DNA of 22,884 nucleotides from JBCCEV01 sp039030125 (GCA_039030125.1 JBCCEV010000060.1:1-22884); one strand, 5' to 3'. Positions 11,982 to 20,602 are shown, numbered from the stretch's first letter. The notes: a model not told the origin generated them from the letters alone. Numbers and translations are program-made.

Positions 11982-13520
11982 TCAGCGCAAGGCCACCTCG
12001 GTCGCGTCAACCAATTTCGCGGTCAGAAACATAACGAGTTCGCGCTTACCTCGAAGTTGATATTTGCCTTTGAAAAGATTGCCGGCCAGCGGCACATCAG
12101 AGATGCCCGGCACGCCACGTTCGGTATCACTGGCTTGGTCTTGAATAAGTCCACCAATAACGATGGTCTCCCCATTTTTCAATCTAACCAGCGATGACGC
12201 CTGCCGGATATCGAGGTTAGGCGCGGTCGATCGCACTTGCCCATTGCTATCTAGTGCGACAGAAATGCTGGATACCCGTGTGATCACCGGCGATACGTCG
12301 AGCATGATCCAGCCGTTGGTTGCTATCTGAGGCGTAAGGCTGAGGACAATGCCCTCGGTAACGACTTGCGGAACATCTTCCGCTTCCAAGGTCGAGCCAG
12401 CCGATGTGTTATTCGTTGTCACCTCGCGACGAAAGAATGTTCGGTCCGTGCCCACCTTGATCATGGCGGATTGGTTGTTTAAAACCCGAACCTGCGGCTG
12501 TGAAACAACTCGGACCGTGCCCTGCTCCTTGAGAGCATCAAGCATCGCAACGAACTCGAAACCGCCGTTGCCGGTGGGATTGAAGATACTCGCGGCGATC
12601 GATGGGAGCTTGGCGATAAAGCCGCCTGACGGTTGTTGCACAATGCCTGACGTTTGAAAGTCAAAGCCAACGCCTTCGCTACCGGGATCTGAAATCCGCG
12701 ACCAATCGATACCGAGGCTAAAGTCCTCATTCAAAGTAACTTCGACTATCCTGACGTCAATTTCTACCTGGCGGTGAATCGCCCGGTTGATTGCGGCAAT
12801 GTAGGTACCAATATCGGTAACCCGCAGATAATGGTCGGATACCTGCACGGTACCGGCCATGCGATTGATGACGAGGCGACCACTTTCGGAAACTAATGTC
12901 TCGAGCTGCTCCTCTAATTCTTTCCAAAACTCGACGGTGTCTTCATGCTCAATGGTGATGGCGCCGTTATCACCACCGCCGCCGCCATCTCCACCGCCCT
13001 CGCTACCGCTTTGGCCAGAGCTTATTTGCGCCAAAGCACTGCCCGAGCCTCCGCGTACCAGGCGGATGTAGTCGATCACAAAAGTGCGGGTTTGGCGCGC
13101 GCGAACGCGCACTAACTTGCCCTCCTGCTGCCAGTAGAGACCTAAGCTTGCAAGCATGGCATCCATTGCTTGGTCGAACGGGAGGTCACGAAAATCTGCC
13201 GTGATACTGCCACCAACATCCTGATCGGCAACGATATTCAATCCATAGGCTTCACGGAAAATTTCCAGGGCTTGCTGGATAGGCAGGTTCTGCGCAACAA
13301 AGGAATATAAATGCTCGGTCGCATCGTCGGGCCCGTCAGCTGCACCGTTTAGGAAAGCTAAACGCTGTTCAAGGGGTATATCCGGTGTTTTGCCTGGGTT
13401 GCGAGGCTGTTCAACGGGCGCTGGCTCAATGGCGATCTGCCGGTTTACGACCGTTTCAATCGGCGCAAAGCCCGAACAACCGCTAAGCGTGATCGCAACG
13501 AGCAGTGGCAGCCCTCTCAT
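11982..13520 (-). CDS. mshL: MshL-like outer-membrane secretin
   Basis: A 512-aa lipoprotein-type secretin; the signal peptide ends LSGC with lipidation at C15. Residues about 72-140 form an N0/STN-like domain (PIQQALEIFREAYGLNIVAD, DLPFDQAMDAMLASLGLYW). A Gly/Ser/Asp-rich linker (168-186) holds eleven or so glycines. Residues about 190-255 are a second N-domain, and the secretin domain proper fills about 255-507: VTEGIVLSLTPQI, LDVSPVITR, ASSLVRLKNGETIVIGGLI, then the closing RGVPGISDVPLAGNLFKG and ELVMFLTAKLV. It forms the ring channel in the outer membrane through which the fibre or substrate passes. The start overlaps the mshK stop by four bases. The lipobox suggests self-sorting through Lol, although a separate pilotin is possible. 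Confidence 0.9.
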   Translation of the reverse strand: MRGLPLLVAITLSGCSGFAPIETVVNRQIAIEPAPVEQPRNPGKTPDIPLEQRLAFLNGAADGPDDATEHLYSFVAQNLPIQQALEIFREAYGLNIVADQDVGGSITADFRDLPFDQAMDAMLASLGLYWQQEGKLVRVRARQTRTFVIDYIRLVRGGSGSALAQISSGQSGSEGGGDGGGGGDNGAITIEHEDTVEFWKELEEQLETLVSESGRLVINRMAGTVQVSDHYLRVTDIGTYIAAINRAIHRQVEIDVRIVEVTLNEDFSLGIDWSRISDPGSEGVGFDFQTSGIVQQPSGGFIAKLPSIAASIFNPTGNGGFEFVAMLDALKEQGTVRVVSQPQVRVLNNQSAMIKVGTDRTFFRREVTTNNTSAGSTLEAEDVPQVVTEGIVLSLTPQIATNGWIMLDVSPVITRVSSISVALDSNGQVRSTAPNLDIRQASSLVRLKNGETIVIGGLIQDQASDTERGVPGISDVPLAGNLFKGKYQLRGKRELVMFLTAKLVDATEVALR

Positions 13521-14044
13521 AGCGCACTCACCCCAGGTCTCATCAACCGCAGGGTCCCATTGCGGTCTTGAAGCGCAACACCATTATCGTCGATGCGCAT
13601 GACGGTACGACCGTCGAACTGGTCGCCCTCGGCGACGGAGCGGCCATCAATCACAGCACGCCTAAAGGAACTGGTAATCACCACTGCGGTGAGCTCTAGC
13701 GGCTCGTCGACGAGTGGTCCTGGAGCGAGCGCCGGTTTGGTATGAATCGCGCGAGGCGCCGCCCCGGGAAAAGAAAACGGATCACGACCGGCACCCCAAT
13801 CATCGACACCTTCAAGGATCCGCTGGCTACCGTCGCGGCCAGTAACGGCAATTCCATACTCGGCAAGTTCGGCATGGTTGCCAGGCGCCACGACCCCCTC
13901 GGTAAATCCGAACGCCGGGACCTCCGCGAGGTCGTCGCCGGGCGGGATGATCAGGGGCATCAGAATATTCCACGAGATCGAAACGAGCGCCAGCGCGGCC
14001 AAGCCAAGGACCAAGCGTCGGTCGGATAACAGCTTATTCATCAT
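13517..14044 (-). CDS. mshK: MshK/PilP/GspC-like periplasmic assembly protein
   Basis: A 175-aa bitopic protein with one N-terminal membrane helix (about 11-33, LVLGLAALALVSISWNIL) and a periplasmic part. The C-terminal half has the homology-region style of PilP/GspC: LELTAVVITSSFRRAVIDG, VAEGDQFDGRTVMRIDDNGVAL and NGTLRLMRPGV, the pattern of a small beta-barrel domain that docks on the secretin N0 domain. It is longer than typical MshK proteins of about 100 aa, mainly through the Pro/Gly-rich linker in the middle. Its start overlaps the mshJ stop by 11 bases and its stop overlaps the secretin start by four. It should connect the inner-membrane platform to the secretin. Confidence 0.78.
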   Translation of the reverse strand: MMNKLLSDRRLVLGLAALALVSISWNILMPLIIPPGDDLAEVPAFGFTEGVVAPGNHAELAEYGIAVTGRDGSQRILEGVDDWGAGRDPFSFPGAAPRAIHTKPALAPGPLVDEPLELTAVVITSSFRRAVIDGRSVAEGDQFDGRTVMRIDDNGVALQDRNGTLRLMRPGVSAL

Positions 14045-14753
14045 CGAGGCTCATACTCAGATCGAAGGTGTCGACGTCGTCGGTGCCGAGCTCACGCTCC
14101 GACACTTCATGACGCATCCAGACCATCATTCTCGCTTTCAAAATCTCTGCTCTCCCCTCCGCTGCCTCGACTTCCAGACCCACCGTTTCTTTGGCCCAGC
14201 GCGTCTTATGAACGACCTGGAACTGCCGCATCAAGGTTTGATATCCGTTATTAGCGGCGCCTTGCGCAATTACCTTGAGTTCTAAATCCACCGGCACAAC
14301 CGCCGTTTCCTGATCTCCAATCGATTGCGGATCGCCCAAGGTGTAGCGGAAACTGAGCCCCGCGTTATTGGCTTTTAGTGCTTCGTCATGCAGCCATCCG
14401 GCAAGGTGTGGATAGCCATTCAATATGTCGCTATTGGCCTCGGCGGTCGCGATCTGGATCGCGGCGAATTTTTCTTCGGACACCGCGTCGCTCAATGACT
14501 CGATCTCACGCCGCAAATCAACCTCGCTTTGGACGCCGCCGAGGTATCCGTCCAGGGGCGCCATGCGCACTTCCAGGCACCAGTAAATCCAAAAGCCGCA
14601 GCTAAGAAAAAGCACGACGAGTAGACTCGTACCGCGCAGCGGTGGCTGCAGCCCCCGCATGATGGGTAAAACCAGCCGATCCGCGCGCAGATTGAGTCCC
14701 GGCAGTGGAGGTTCAGGGCGGGGCCGGCGGCGACGTTCGGGATCATCCATCAT
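14034..14753 (-). CDS. mshJ: MshJ/PilO-like inner-membrane assembly protein
   Basis: A 239-aa bitopic protein with a basic, Pro-rich cytoplasmic N-terminus (RRRRPRPEPPLPGLN), one membrane helix at about 42-61 (LLVVLFLSCGFWIYW) and a periplasmic region that starts with a helical, coiled-coil-like stretch (LRREIESLSDAVSEEKFA) and ends with an alpha/beta part (VPVDLELKVIAQGAANNGYQTL), the layout of PilO/GspM. In such systems PilO-like proteins pair with PilN-like partners and set the length and state of the platform. Its start overlaps the previous stop in an ATGA arrangement, and its own end overlaps mshK. Recognition rests mainly on gene order, size and layout rather than sequence motifs. Confidence 0.77.
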   Translation of the reverse strand: MMDDPERRRRPRPEPPLPGLNLRADRLVLPIMRGLQPPLRGTSLLVVLFLSCGFWIYWCLEVRMAPLDGYLGGVQSEVDLRREIESLSDAVSEEKFAAIQIATAEANSDILNGYPHLAGWLHDEALKANNAGLSFRYTLGDPQSIGDQETAVVPVDLELKVIAQGAANNGYQTLMRQFQVVHKTRWAKETVGLEVEAAEGRAEILKARMMVWMRHEVSERELGTDDVDTFDLSMSLDDE

Positions 14754-16138
14754 CGCGGTAATCCACCGCTGATTTCGAAGCCCACTAAACCTGGATCTGC
14801 CGCGCCACCGGTCTTGAGCTTTTCAAGCCAAACCTGGCGCCAGTCGTCATCAACGGTGGCAAGCCACGGCTCGGAAGCGAGGTTACTGGTGAAGCTCTCT
14901 AAGATCTTTACTGCGTCTTCCATGGTCGGCTCGGTGGCGCCGTTAAGTTCGAAACGCCAGGCGGCTTCATGTTGTTCGATTTTAGCGCTACCCAGCACGG
15001 CGCCGGCCGGCATCATGTTGCCGAGTCCCGCAACAAAATGGGCCGCAGTCGGTTGCGCAGCCGGAGTTAACCGCTGTAATTGTTCGCCGAGTATCTGCAA
15101 ACGGCTGCGCTCGGCAAGCAGTGAATCGCGCTCGGCGTGCAACTGCGAAAGCCGGTCTTGCCAGGTGGGATCGGCCTGCGTCTGCTGCCAAAGCAAGTAT
15201 TCAACCCAGACCGTCACCAACATTGCGCACAGCGCATTCGACGCGGTCAGCCAAGTTGCCGCTCTCAAGGTTCGTTTGCGTTGCGTCGCGCGTTGCACAC
15301 TTCGCGGCACAAAGTTGCTATTACTAGTCATCGGCACCGGAGCAAGTGCCCGCACCCAATAGCCCGCATGCTCGGTATGCGGAATGACATCGACCGGTAA
15401 ACCAAAATTCGCCGTCAGCGGACCTTCGGCAAGCTCAGCCTCGGCCCCCAGCAAGACGAGTCGATCGACGGCGTGCTGATGTTGCTTAACGTACAGCAGT
15501 GTTCGCTCAATATCGGTATGCAGGCGGTCGTAGTTGTCATTGCGCCATAGATAGTGAAGTTCGCGCACGAACAGAACACCGCCCGCGGCGTCGGTGACGA
15601 CCAACTCGACGCGCTGGGGGAACACCATAATCAGCAGAGAGGTTTCTGCCGCTGGATAGTTTTGCTGCACCACAAAACTTGATGCGACCTCGGTGAGCGG
15701 CATCATTTTCATGGGCATGACATGACTTTCTTGGCAGATACGCAAAATCGCATCACGGACCCGCGCTGGCATGATATGGAGTAGAACGCCGCTCCCATGC
15801 GTTTGGGAGTCGACGACGTTGAAACTCCAAACCGCATCGTCTTCGAAGGGTTTTTCTTGTTCGACGCGCCGCTCCAACACGCGCTCTAAGTCCCGCGCCG
15901 ACATCAGCGGCATTTCTAGAAAGGTGTGACTATGATCGTCGGACTCATAAATCAGCGCGACGTCGCCGCCTTTGTTCATCCCCAGAATTTCCGCCGCACG
16001 CACGAATGCAACGTTGAAGTCCATTAGCTCGACGACGTCGATCGGCGCGTGCCATTCCTCAACAACCTTGCCGTGCTGGAGGCGGCAGGCGTGGAATTGC
16101 TCGTAAATCCAACTAACAGCGAATTGCGAACGCTTCAC
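14750..16138 (-). CDS. mshI: MshI-like PilM-PilN fusion protein
   Basis: A protein of 462 aa from GTG 16138 (468 aa from ATG 16156). GTG 16138 overlaps the prepilin stop in a GTGA arrangement and fits the coupling seen elsewhere in the operon; neither start has a good ribosome-binding site. In numbering from ATG 16156, residues about 8-270 are an actin-like PilM/GspL-type cytoplasmic domain, a connector with NFVPRS lies at 281-286, a membrane helix at about 301-323, and a coiled coil plus periplasmic PilN-like domain from about 330 on (RLSQLHAERDSLLAERSRLQ). Joining both halves in one protein is known for MshI and resembles GspL. It should recruit the ATPase at the membrane and pair with the MshJ-like protein. 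Confidence 0.82.
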   Translation of the reverse strand: MKRSQFAVSWIYEQFHACRLQHGKVVEEWHAPIDVVELMDFNVAFVRAAEILGMNKGGDVALIYESDDHSHTFLEMPLMSARDLERVLERRVEQEKPFEDDAVWSFNVVDSQTHGSGVLLHIMPARVRDAILRICQESHVMPMKMMPLTEVASSFVVQQNYPAAETSLLIMVFPQRVELVVTDAAGGVLFVRELHYLWRNDNYDRLHTDIERTLLYVKQHQHAVDRLVLLGAEAELAEGPLTANFGLPVDVIPHTEHAGYWVRALAPVPMTSNSNFVPRSVQRATQRKRTLRAATWLTASNALCAMLVTVWVEYLLWQQTQADPTWQDRLSQLHAERDSLLAERSRLQILGEQLQRLTPAAQPTAAHFVAGLGNMMPAGAVLGSAKIEQHEAAWRFELNGATEPTMEDAVKILESFTSNLASEPWLATVDDDWRQVWLEKLKTGGAADPGLVGFEISGGLPR

Positions 16139-16935
16139 GGTCGCTGCCACACCCATTGGCTGCTAACGAACTGATAGGCAAAGTTCTTATCGTCATCGGC
16201 GATGAAGACTTCGTCCAGCGCGCCGCCAGGAAACGGATCGGCGTACAAGCTGATTTGGGTGTTGTTGATCACATAACGCGTGACTACACCATCGCCACCA
16301 GCACCAGCCGCCGGGATCCCATTTAAACTGCCATCTTCGAGGCGAAAAGAGGTCTGTGCGCTTTGCTCGTTGGTGAGGATCACCCGGTGGAAGACGCCGC
16401 GAAGATTAAGTCTGGAGATCTTCACATCGCTGCTCTCAACGATACTGGCACCGGCCGTTTGGTCCCAGATGGCATTGAATTCTGCGGTTGTCGTTGGTGG
16501 ATTCGGCGCGTTCCCAGTGAGGTCTGAAACTAACATGATGCGAGGTGAAACGGGCGGGTTGCTCAAGCCCCCCTGTTGGGTGAATCCGCTAAATGGCGTG
16601 TCTGTCGAAGTTAGAAATCGAGGATCAACGAAATAGCCGCGGCGGAAGTTGCGCTCGTTGAATTCGACTTTGCTGACCGGCACGCTCGCCATGCTCGCGA
16701 TGGCGCTGGTCCACTGAGCGACTGCGAGATTCGGCACCGCTTTGTTGTCGAGAATATAGGTTTGGAGATGGTCGCGCAGCACATCAAGCTGTTGGGTTTC
16801 CTTATCCTGGCGAGTGCGTTTGATGTCATCCAGTACACGCGGGGCAATTGCCGAGGCGAGGATCGCCATAATCGCAAGCACACCGATCAATTCAATGAGC
16901 GAGAACCCCCAGGCTTTTTTAGCGTTGATATTCAC
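16135..16935 (-). CDS. Second type IV prepilin-like protein, 266 aa
   Basis: The start is GTG 16935; no other good start lies between it and the upstream stop, and the ribosome-binding site is weak. The leader MNINAKKAWG is followed by the class III cleavage site G10/F11 and the hydrophobic stretch FSLIELIGVLAIMAILASAIAP, with the key mature Glu5 at E15. The remaining about 230 residues are large for a pilin: helix QDKETQQLDVLRDHLQTYIL, then a long region rich in Thr, Asn and Pro (GNAPNPPTTTAEF), and a C-terminal part with VIVTRYVINNTQISLYAD-like strands ending VSSQWVWQRP. No cysteine loop is present. Large size and single copy suggest a minor pilin or tip protein, possibly binding a substrate. 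It follows mshG after 57 bases, the largest gap in the operon. Confidence 0.85.
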   Translation of the reverse strand: MNINAKKAWGFSLIELIGVLAIMAILASAIAPRVLDDIKRTRQDKETQQLDVLRDHLQTYILDNKAVPNLAVAQWTSAIASMASVPVSKVEFNERNFRRGYFVDPRFLTSTDTPFSGFTQQGGLSNPPVSPRIMLVSDLTGNAPNPPTTTAEFNAIWDQTAGASIVESSDVKISRLNLRGVFHRVILTNEQSAQTSFRLEDGSLNGIPAAGAGGDGVVTRYVINNTQISLYADPFPGGALDEVFIADDDKNFAYQFVSSQWVWQRP

Positions 16936-16992
16936 AAGAGATATAGCGACGCGCGCGCTTGATTTTTTAGGCCTTTGTGGCTTGGTGTCGCG

Positions 16993-18195
16993 CTAGACGA
17001 TGCCGCCCAGCAGTTGCATGAAGGGCAGAAAAATTGCCAGCGCTACCGTCCCCACCAGTGCAATCAGACTCAATACAATCGCGGGTTCCAGCAAACTCAT
17101 TACGCGTTTGATCCGACGCGGGATGTCCTCATCGAAACGTCTGGAGATATGCTCAAGCGAGTTCTCCATCGTTCCCGTCTCTTCACCGACGACTAGCATG
17201 CGCATTAGCATCGGCGAAAAAACGGAATACTGGCGCAGCGCCGATGTCATTGTCTGACCTTCATTCACTGCCACCTCAGCTTCACGCACCGCTCTAGATA
17301 TCAGACGGTTGCCAACCAAATCCGTCGTTAGCGACAGCGCTTGCAGCATCGGCACACCTGAACGCATCAGCATCGCCATGTTGTGCGAAAAGCGGGATAG
17401 GCAAACCATTTTTATCAACGGACCAAATATCGGGATCCCGAGTTTTGCCCGATCGATAGCAAGCGCCACGCTCTCTGACTTGCGGTAAGCGCTAGCGAGA
17501 ACGAACCAGCCGGCCACCGGCAGGCCCAGGAACAGGTACCAGTAAGCGCCAACGAGATCTCCGGCGCTCATGACCAAGCGAGTAATCAAGGGCAAGCGCA
17601 TGCCCAATTCCTCGAGCAGACCGGTAAATGTGGGCACGACGAACCCGAAGAGCAAGAGAACGAACAGTCCAACGGTTACTAAAACCGAAGCCGGATAGAT
17701 GCTGACTTGCTTAAGATCGGCGATCAGCGCGTCCAACCATTCGAGATGGCGCATAACTTCGCTAAAAGATGTGCCGAGGTTGCCACTGTACTCACCCGCT
17801 TTGACGATGTTGGTGATCTGCTTGGCGAAGACCGCCGGGTGACGCTCCATTGCGGCGGTTAAGCTCACACCGGCCTCCAAGTTGACGGACAGGTCTTGCA
17901 AGACCTCTCGCAGCCCGAGGTTGGCAGTCTCCTCTGTCATGGTTTGCATCGCGTCGATAACGGGAATACCCGCATCCAGCATCGCGCTCATCGCGCTACA
18001 GAATTCAATCAGCTCCCGCCTTGAGACGCTGACCTTGCGACCTCGGTTTTGATGGTTGGCAACTGGGTTTGCTTCAACCAACCAATAATCAATCTCCAAT
18101 AACAAGCGTTCCAGGCCAAGGAGATTCTCCGCTTCCATGGTGCCAGCTACGGCTTCACCGCGACTATCGACGGCTTTATAGCGAAACGCAGGCAT
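16993..18195 (-). CDS. mshG: MshG/PilC/GspF-family inner-membrane platform protein
   Basis: A 400-aa protein of usual length for the family. The start MPAFRYKAVDSRGEAVAGTMEA is the standard PilC/GspF N-terminus. Two T2SSF domains follow: about 68-190 (LIEFCSAMSAMLDAGIPVIDAM, TAAMERHPAVF, GEYSGNLGTSF) and about 270-392 (LSRFSHNMAMLMRSGVPMLQAL, VVGEETGTMENSLEHIS). Membrane helices lie at about 170-193, 215-234 and 370-394 (LEPAIVLSLIALVGTVALAIFL). GspF-type proteins form the platform turned by the ATPase to extract and polymerise pilin. The start lies 14 bases after the mshE stop. It is the only platform protein seen. Confidence 0.93.
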   Translation of the reverse strand: MPAFRYKAVDSRGEAVAGTMEAENLLGLERLLLEIDYWLVEANPVANHQNRGRKVSVSRRELIEFCSAMSAMLDAGIPVIDAMQTMTEETANLGLREVLQDLSVNLEAGVSLTAAMERHPAVFAKQITNIVKAGEYSGNLGTSFSEVMRHLEWLDALIADLKQVSIYPASVLVTVGLFVLLLFGFVVPTFTGLLEELGMRLPLITRLVMSAGDLVGAYWYLFLGLPVAGWFVLASAYRKSESVALAIDRAKLGIPIFGPLIKMVCLSRFSHNMAMLMRSGVPMLQALSLTTDLVGNRLISRAVREAEVAVNEGQTMTSALRQYSVFSPMLMRMLVVGEETGTMENSLEHISRRFDEDIPRRIKRVMSLLEPAIVLSLIALVGTVALAIFLPFMQLLGGIV

Positions 18196-18209
18196 GGACC
18201 TAATGGTCG

Positions 18210-19910
18210 CTAACGAACGATCCGCAACACTTCGGAAACCGAAGTTATGTGCTGTTTTGCTTTACAAAGGCCATCAGCGAGCATGGTTTGCATGCCTTGC
18301 GCAACCGCGATCCGCTCAAGTTCCGCGGCATTGGCGTTGTCGATGATTGCATCGTGAAAGCCTTCGCCAAGACTCAACACTTCAAATATTGCTTGCCGCC
18401 CGCGGTATCCGGTTTGGCGGCATTTTTCACAGCCTTTACCAACAACCAGTTGTGCGTCGTTCAATTGCTCGGGAAAGTCGTCTTGCCAGCGCGTCGCATC
18501 GGGATCGGGTTCGCAGCAATTACCACAAACGCGTCGTACTAGACGCTGGCCAATCACTGCCGATAACGCTGCCGGCAGCAAATAGCGTTCGACCCCCATA
18601 TCGACCAGGCGGGGAATCACACCGACAGCCGTGTTGGTATGCAGTGTTGAAAATACCAAGTGCCCAGTTAACGCGGCGCGGATGGCTAGTTGCGCGGTTT
18701 CGAGATCGCGCATTTCACCAATTAAGATCACATCGGGGTCTTGGCGAAGTAATGCCCGCAGTCCGGCGGCAAATGTCATCCCCACGTCCGCGCGGACCTG
18801 GGTTTGGCGCACCAGGGGTACCGAATACTCAATTGGGTCCTCAAGAGTAAACACACTGCGCTGCAAGGCATCGATCTCGCCAAGCGCGGAATACAAGGTC
18901 GTGGTTTTACCGCTGCCGGTCGGCCCCGTAACCAGGACCATGCCAAAAGGCCTTTCCACAACTTCATAGACCTGGCTTTGGGCCTCAGGCTCCAAACCGA
19001 GGTCCGCGAATCCTGGGCGAGAGTCGGCTGACTCCAAAACCCGCATCACAATGCTTTCGCCGTGATTGGTTGGCAAAGTCGAAACGCGCAGATCGATTTC
19101 CCGACGACCGTAAAGGAATCTGAAACGGCCATCTTGGGGGATCCGCTTCTCGGTGATATTGACGTCCGCCATCAGCTTGAAACGCGCGGTTAAGCCATCG
19201 CGCAGCGCCGGCGGTATCAGCAGTTCCTGGCGAAGCACGCCGTCTACCCGCATCCTGACTCGAACAATCTTTTCCTCGGGCTCGAGATGAATATCGGTAG
19301 CTGACAGCTTGATACCCAAAGCCACGATTTGGTCGGCCAATCGGATCATCGGCGACTCGTGCGAGGCGTCATCTTCCTCGGGAATGACGCCACCGCGCAT
19401 CAGTTGCTCGACGGTGTCATCGATGGAGCTGGTTTGCGCGTAATGGCGCTCCAGTGCGTCGGCGATGTCATTCTCCGGCGCGCTGGTGATGTCTAACTTT
19501 AGGTGGGTGCGCTTTTCAACCGCATCGATCGCAACAACGTCGAAGGCGTCTGCCATAGCCACCGTAAGACTGCGGCCATCGATACCCAGCGGCAGCATGC
19601 GAAACCGCTTAGCGAGTTCGTAGGGAATGAGCTGTAGGACTTGTTCATCAATAACGGCGTTAACGACATCGACCACCTGGGTCTGCGTTTCCGCCGCCAG
19701 AAATGTGGTTAGGGTGTCATCGGAAATAAAACCAAGATTAACCAGCGCTTCGCCAAGGTAAGCACCGGTGCGGTCCTTCTCGCGCAGCGCAAGATTCAGT
19801 TGAGGCTGGTTGATCAGCCCCGCGTCAATTAGCCTTTGTCCGAGGGGCTTGTTACCTTCTGAGGGCTGAGACTTGGAGGCCGGGACGACCTCTATCGGGT
19901 TCGCCGCCAT
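18210..19910 (-). CDS. mshE: MshE/PilB/GspE-family assembly ATPase with MshEN-type N-terminus
   Basis: A 566-aa hexameric secretion ATPase. Residues about 22-75 contain two MshEN-like motifs (LGQRLIDAGLINQPQLNLAL and LGEALVNLGFISDDTLTTFL). This domain binds c-di-GMP in MshE and some GspE/PilB proteins; P22 replaces the Arg often found just before the first LG, so binding is not certain. Then SATDIHLEPEE (Asp box, about 203-213), Walker A GPTGSGKT (329-336, K335), Walker B VILIGEMRD (394-402, E399), His box STLHTN (421-426) and a zinc tetracysteine C462, C465, C494, C497. All catalytic elements are intact. It powers pilin assembly from the cytoplasm. No PilT-type retraction ATPase lies in the window. 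The gene is 21 bases after the first prepilin gene. Confidence 0.94.
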   Translation of the reverse strand: MAANPIEVVPASKSQPSEGNKPLGQRLIDAGLINQPQLNLALREKDRTGAYLGEALVNLGFISDDTLTTFLAAETQTQVVDVVNAVIDEQVLQLIPYELAKRFRMLPLGIDGRSLTVAMADAFDVVAIDAVEKRTHLKLDITSAPENDIADALERHYAQTSSIDDTVEQLMRGGVIPEEDDASHESPMIRLADQIVALGIKLSATDIHLEPEEKIVRVRMRVDGVLRQELLIPPALRDGLTARFKLMADVNITEKRIPQDGRFRFLYGRREIDLRVSTLPTNHGESIVMRVLESADSRPGFADLGLEPEAQSQVYEVVERPFGMVLVTGPTGSGKTTTLYSALGEIDALQRSVFTLEDPIEYSVPLVRQTQVRADVGMTFAAGLRALLRQDPDVILIGEMRDLETAQLAIRAALTGHLVFSTLHTNTAVGVIPRLVDMGVERYLLPAALSAVIGQRLVRRVCGNCCEPDPDATRWQDDFPEQLNDAQLVVGKGCEKCRQTGYRGRQAIFEVLSLGEGFHDAIIDNANAAELERIAVAQGMQTMLADGLCKAKQHITSVSEVLRIVR

Positions 19911-19931
19911 CAGTTTACTTCGCCCGTCGAG

Positions 19932-20540
19932 CTAAATAGACGCCAGGCAGACCTGAAGGATGGAGGTGTGCGTGCCCTTGTAGCGCCGGACCTTACCGGC
20001 TTTGCGCCAATCGCCGTCACCCGTGGTTACACCGCCATCGCCATCGATCAAATTGCTAATTTTTTCGGCCACCGCGTTCGAGATCCCGTCGGCCCGATAA
20101 ACGACAAACTGTCCGTCGACCGACCCGTTGCCGTCGAGATCACAGCCCCAGTTCGGATCGTTGTCACTGGCGAGGAAGAGATCTTGGTAACCAGATTTAC
20201 TAATGTGATTAGTCAACTCTTTCTCAATGTAGGGGCCTTGCCAGCCGGGAATGGGATTGGAGTTATCGAGGCTGTTGACCATTAACTGGTGATAACGATC
20301 TTGAGCATGCGAGGGAATGTGTCGCGGCCACGCACCCGTATCGGTCTGAAACTTCGCAACCGCACTTGTCAGCGTATTCACTTGCTGTACGAACGCCGAA
20401 ACTTTCGCGTCTTCGATTGCCGCGAAGATCTTAGGCGCCGCCACCGAACCAAGGATGGCGATCACCGCCAGCACCCCGATCATTTCCACCAGGGTGAAAC
20501 CCGATGAGCGATGAATCCGGAAACGATGGAATTTTTGCAC
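19932..20540 (-). CDS. GspG/major-pilin-like prepilin with calcium-binding-type loop
   Basis: A 202-aa prepilin from GTG 20540, preceded by a strong GAGGGAG (20555-20549) at eight bases; the longer frame from TTG 20564 would pass over that site. Leader of 14 residues, cleavage G14/F15, then FTLVEMIGVLAVIAILGSVAAP with Glu5 at E19. The helix continues to about 68, followed by TDTGAWP and GWQGPYIEK (99-107), a signature of T2SS major pseudopilins GspG. A DLDGNGSVDG loop (134-143) and a second Asp/Gly run (164-178) resemble EF-hand-like calcium sites; GspG binds calcium, though not in exactly this way. C133 and C198 could form a disulfide. It is the first gene of the pilus operon, which fits a major subunit made in excess. 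Confidence 0.88.
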   Translation of the reverse strand: MQKFHRFRIHRSSGFTLVEMIGVLAVIAILGSVAAPKIFAAIEDAKVSAFVQQVNTLTSAVAKFQTDTGAWPRHIPSHAQDRYHQLMVNSLDNSNPIPGWQGPYIEKELTNHISKSGYQDLFLASDNDPNWGCDLDGNGSVDGQFVVYRADGISNAVAEKISNLIDGDGGVTTGDGDWRKAGKVRRYKGTHTSILQVCLASI

Positions 20541-20602
20541 TGCGGGTACTCCCTCTAAACACAATGATGCGTGGCGCGGATACGCCCAAGGAAGTTAACG
20601 GC

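Noticed and set aside
20541..20600. Sigma-70 promoter for the pilus operon (TTGCCG, 16 bases, TATCCG)
   Set aside because: The boxes match too poorly to be listed as a feature, though a promoter must lie in this region after the terminator.
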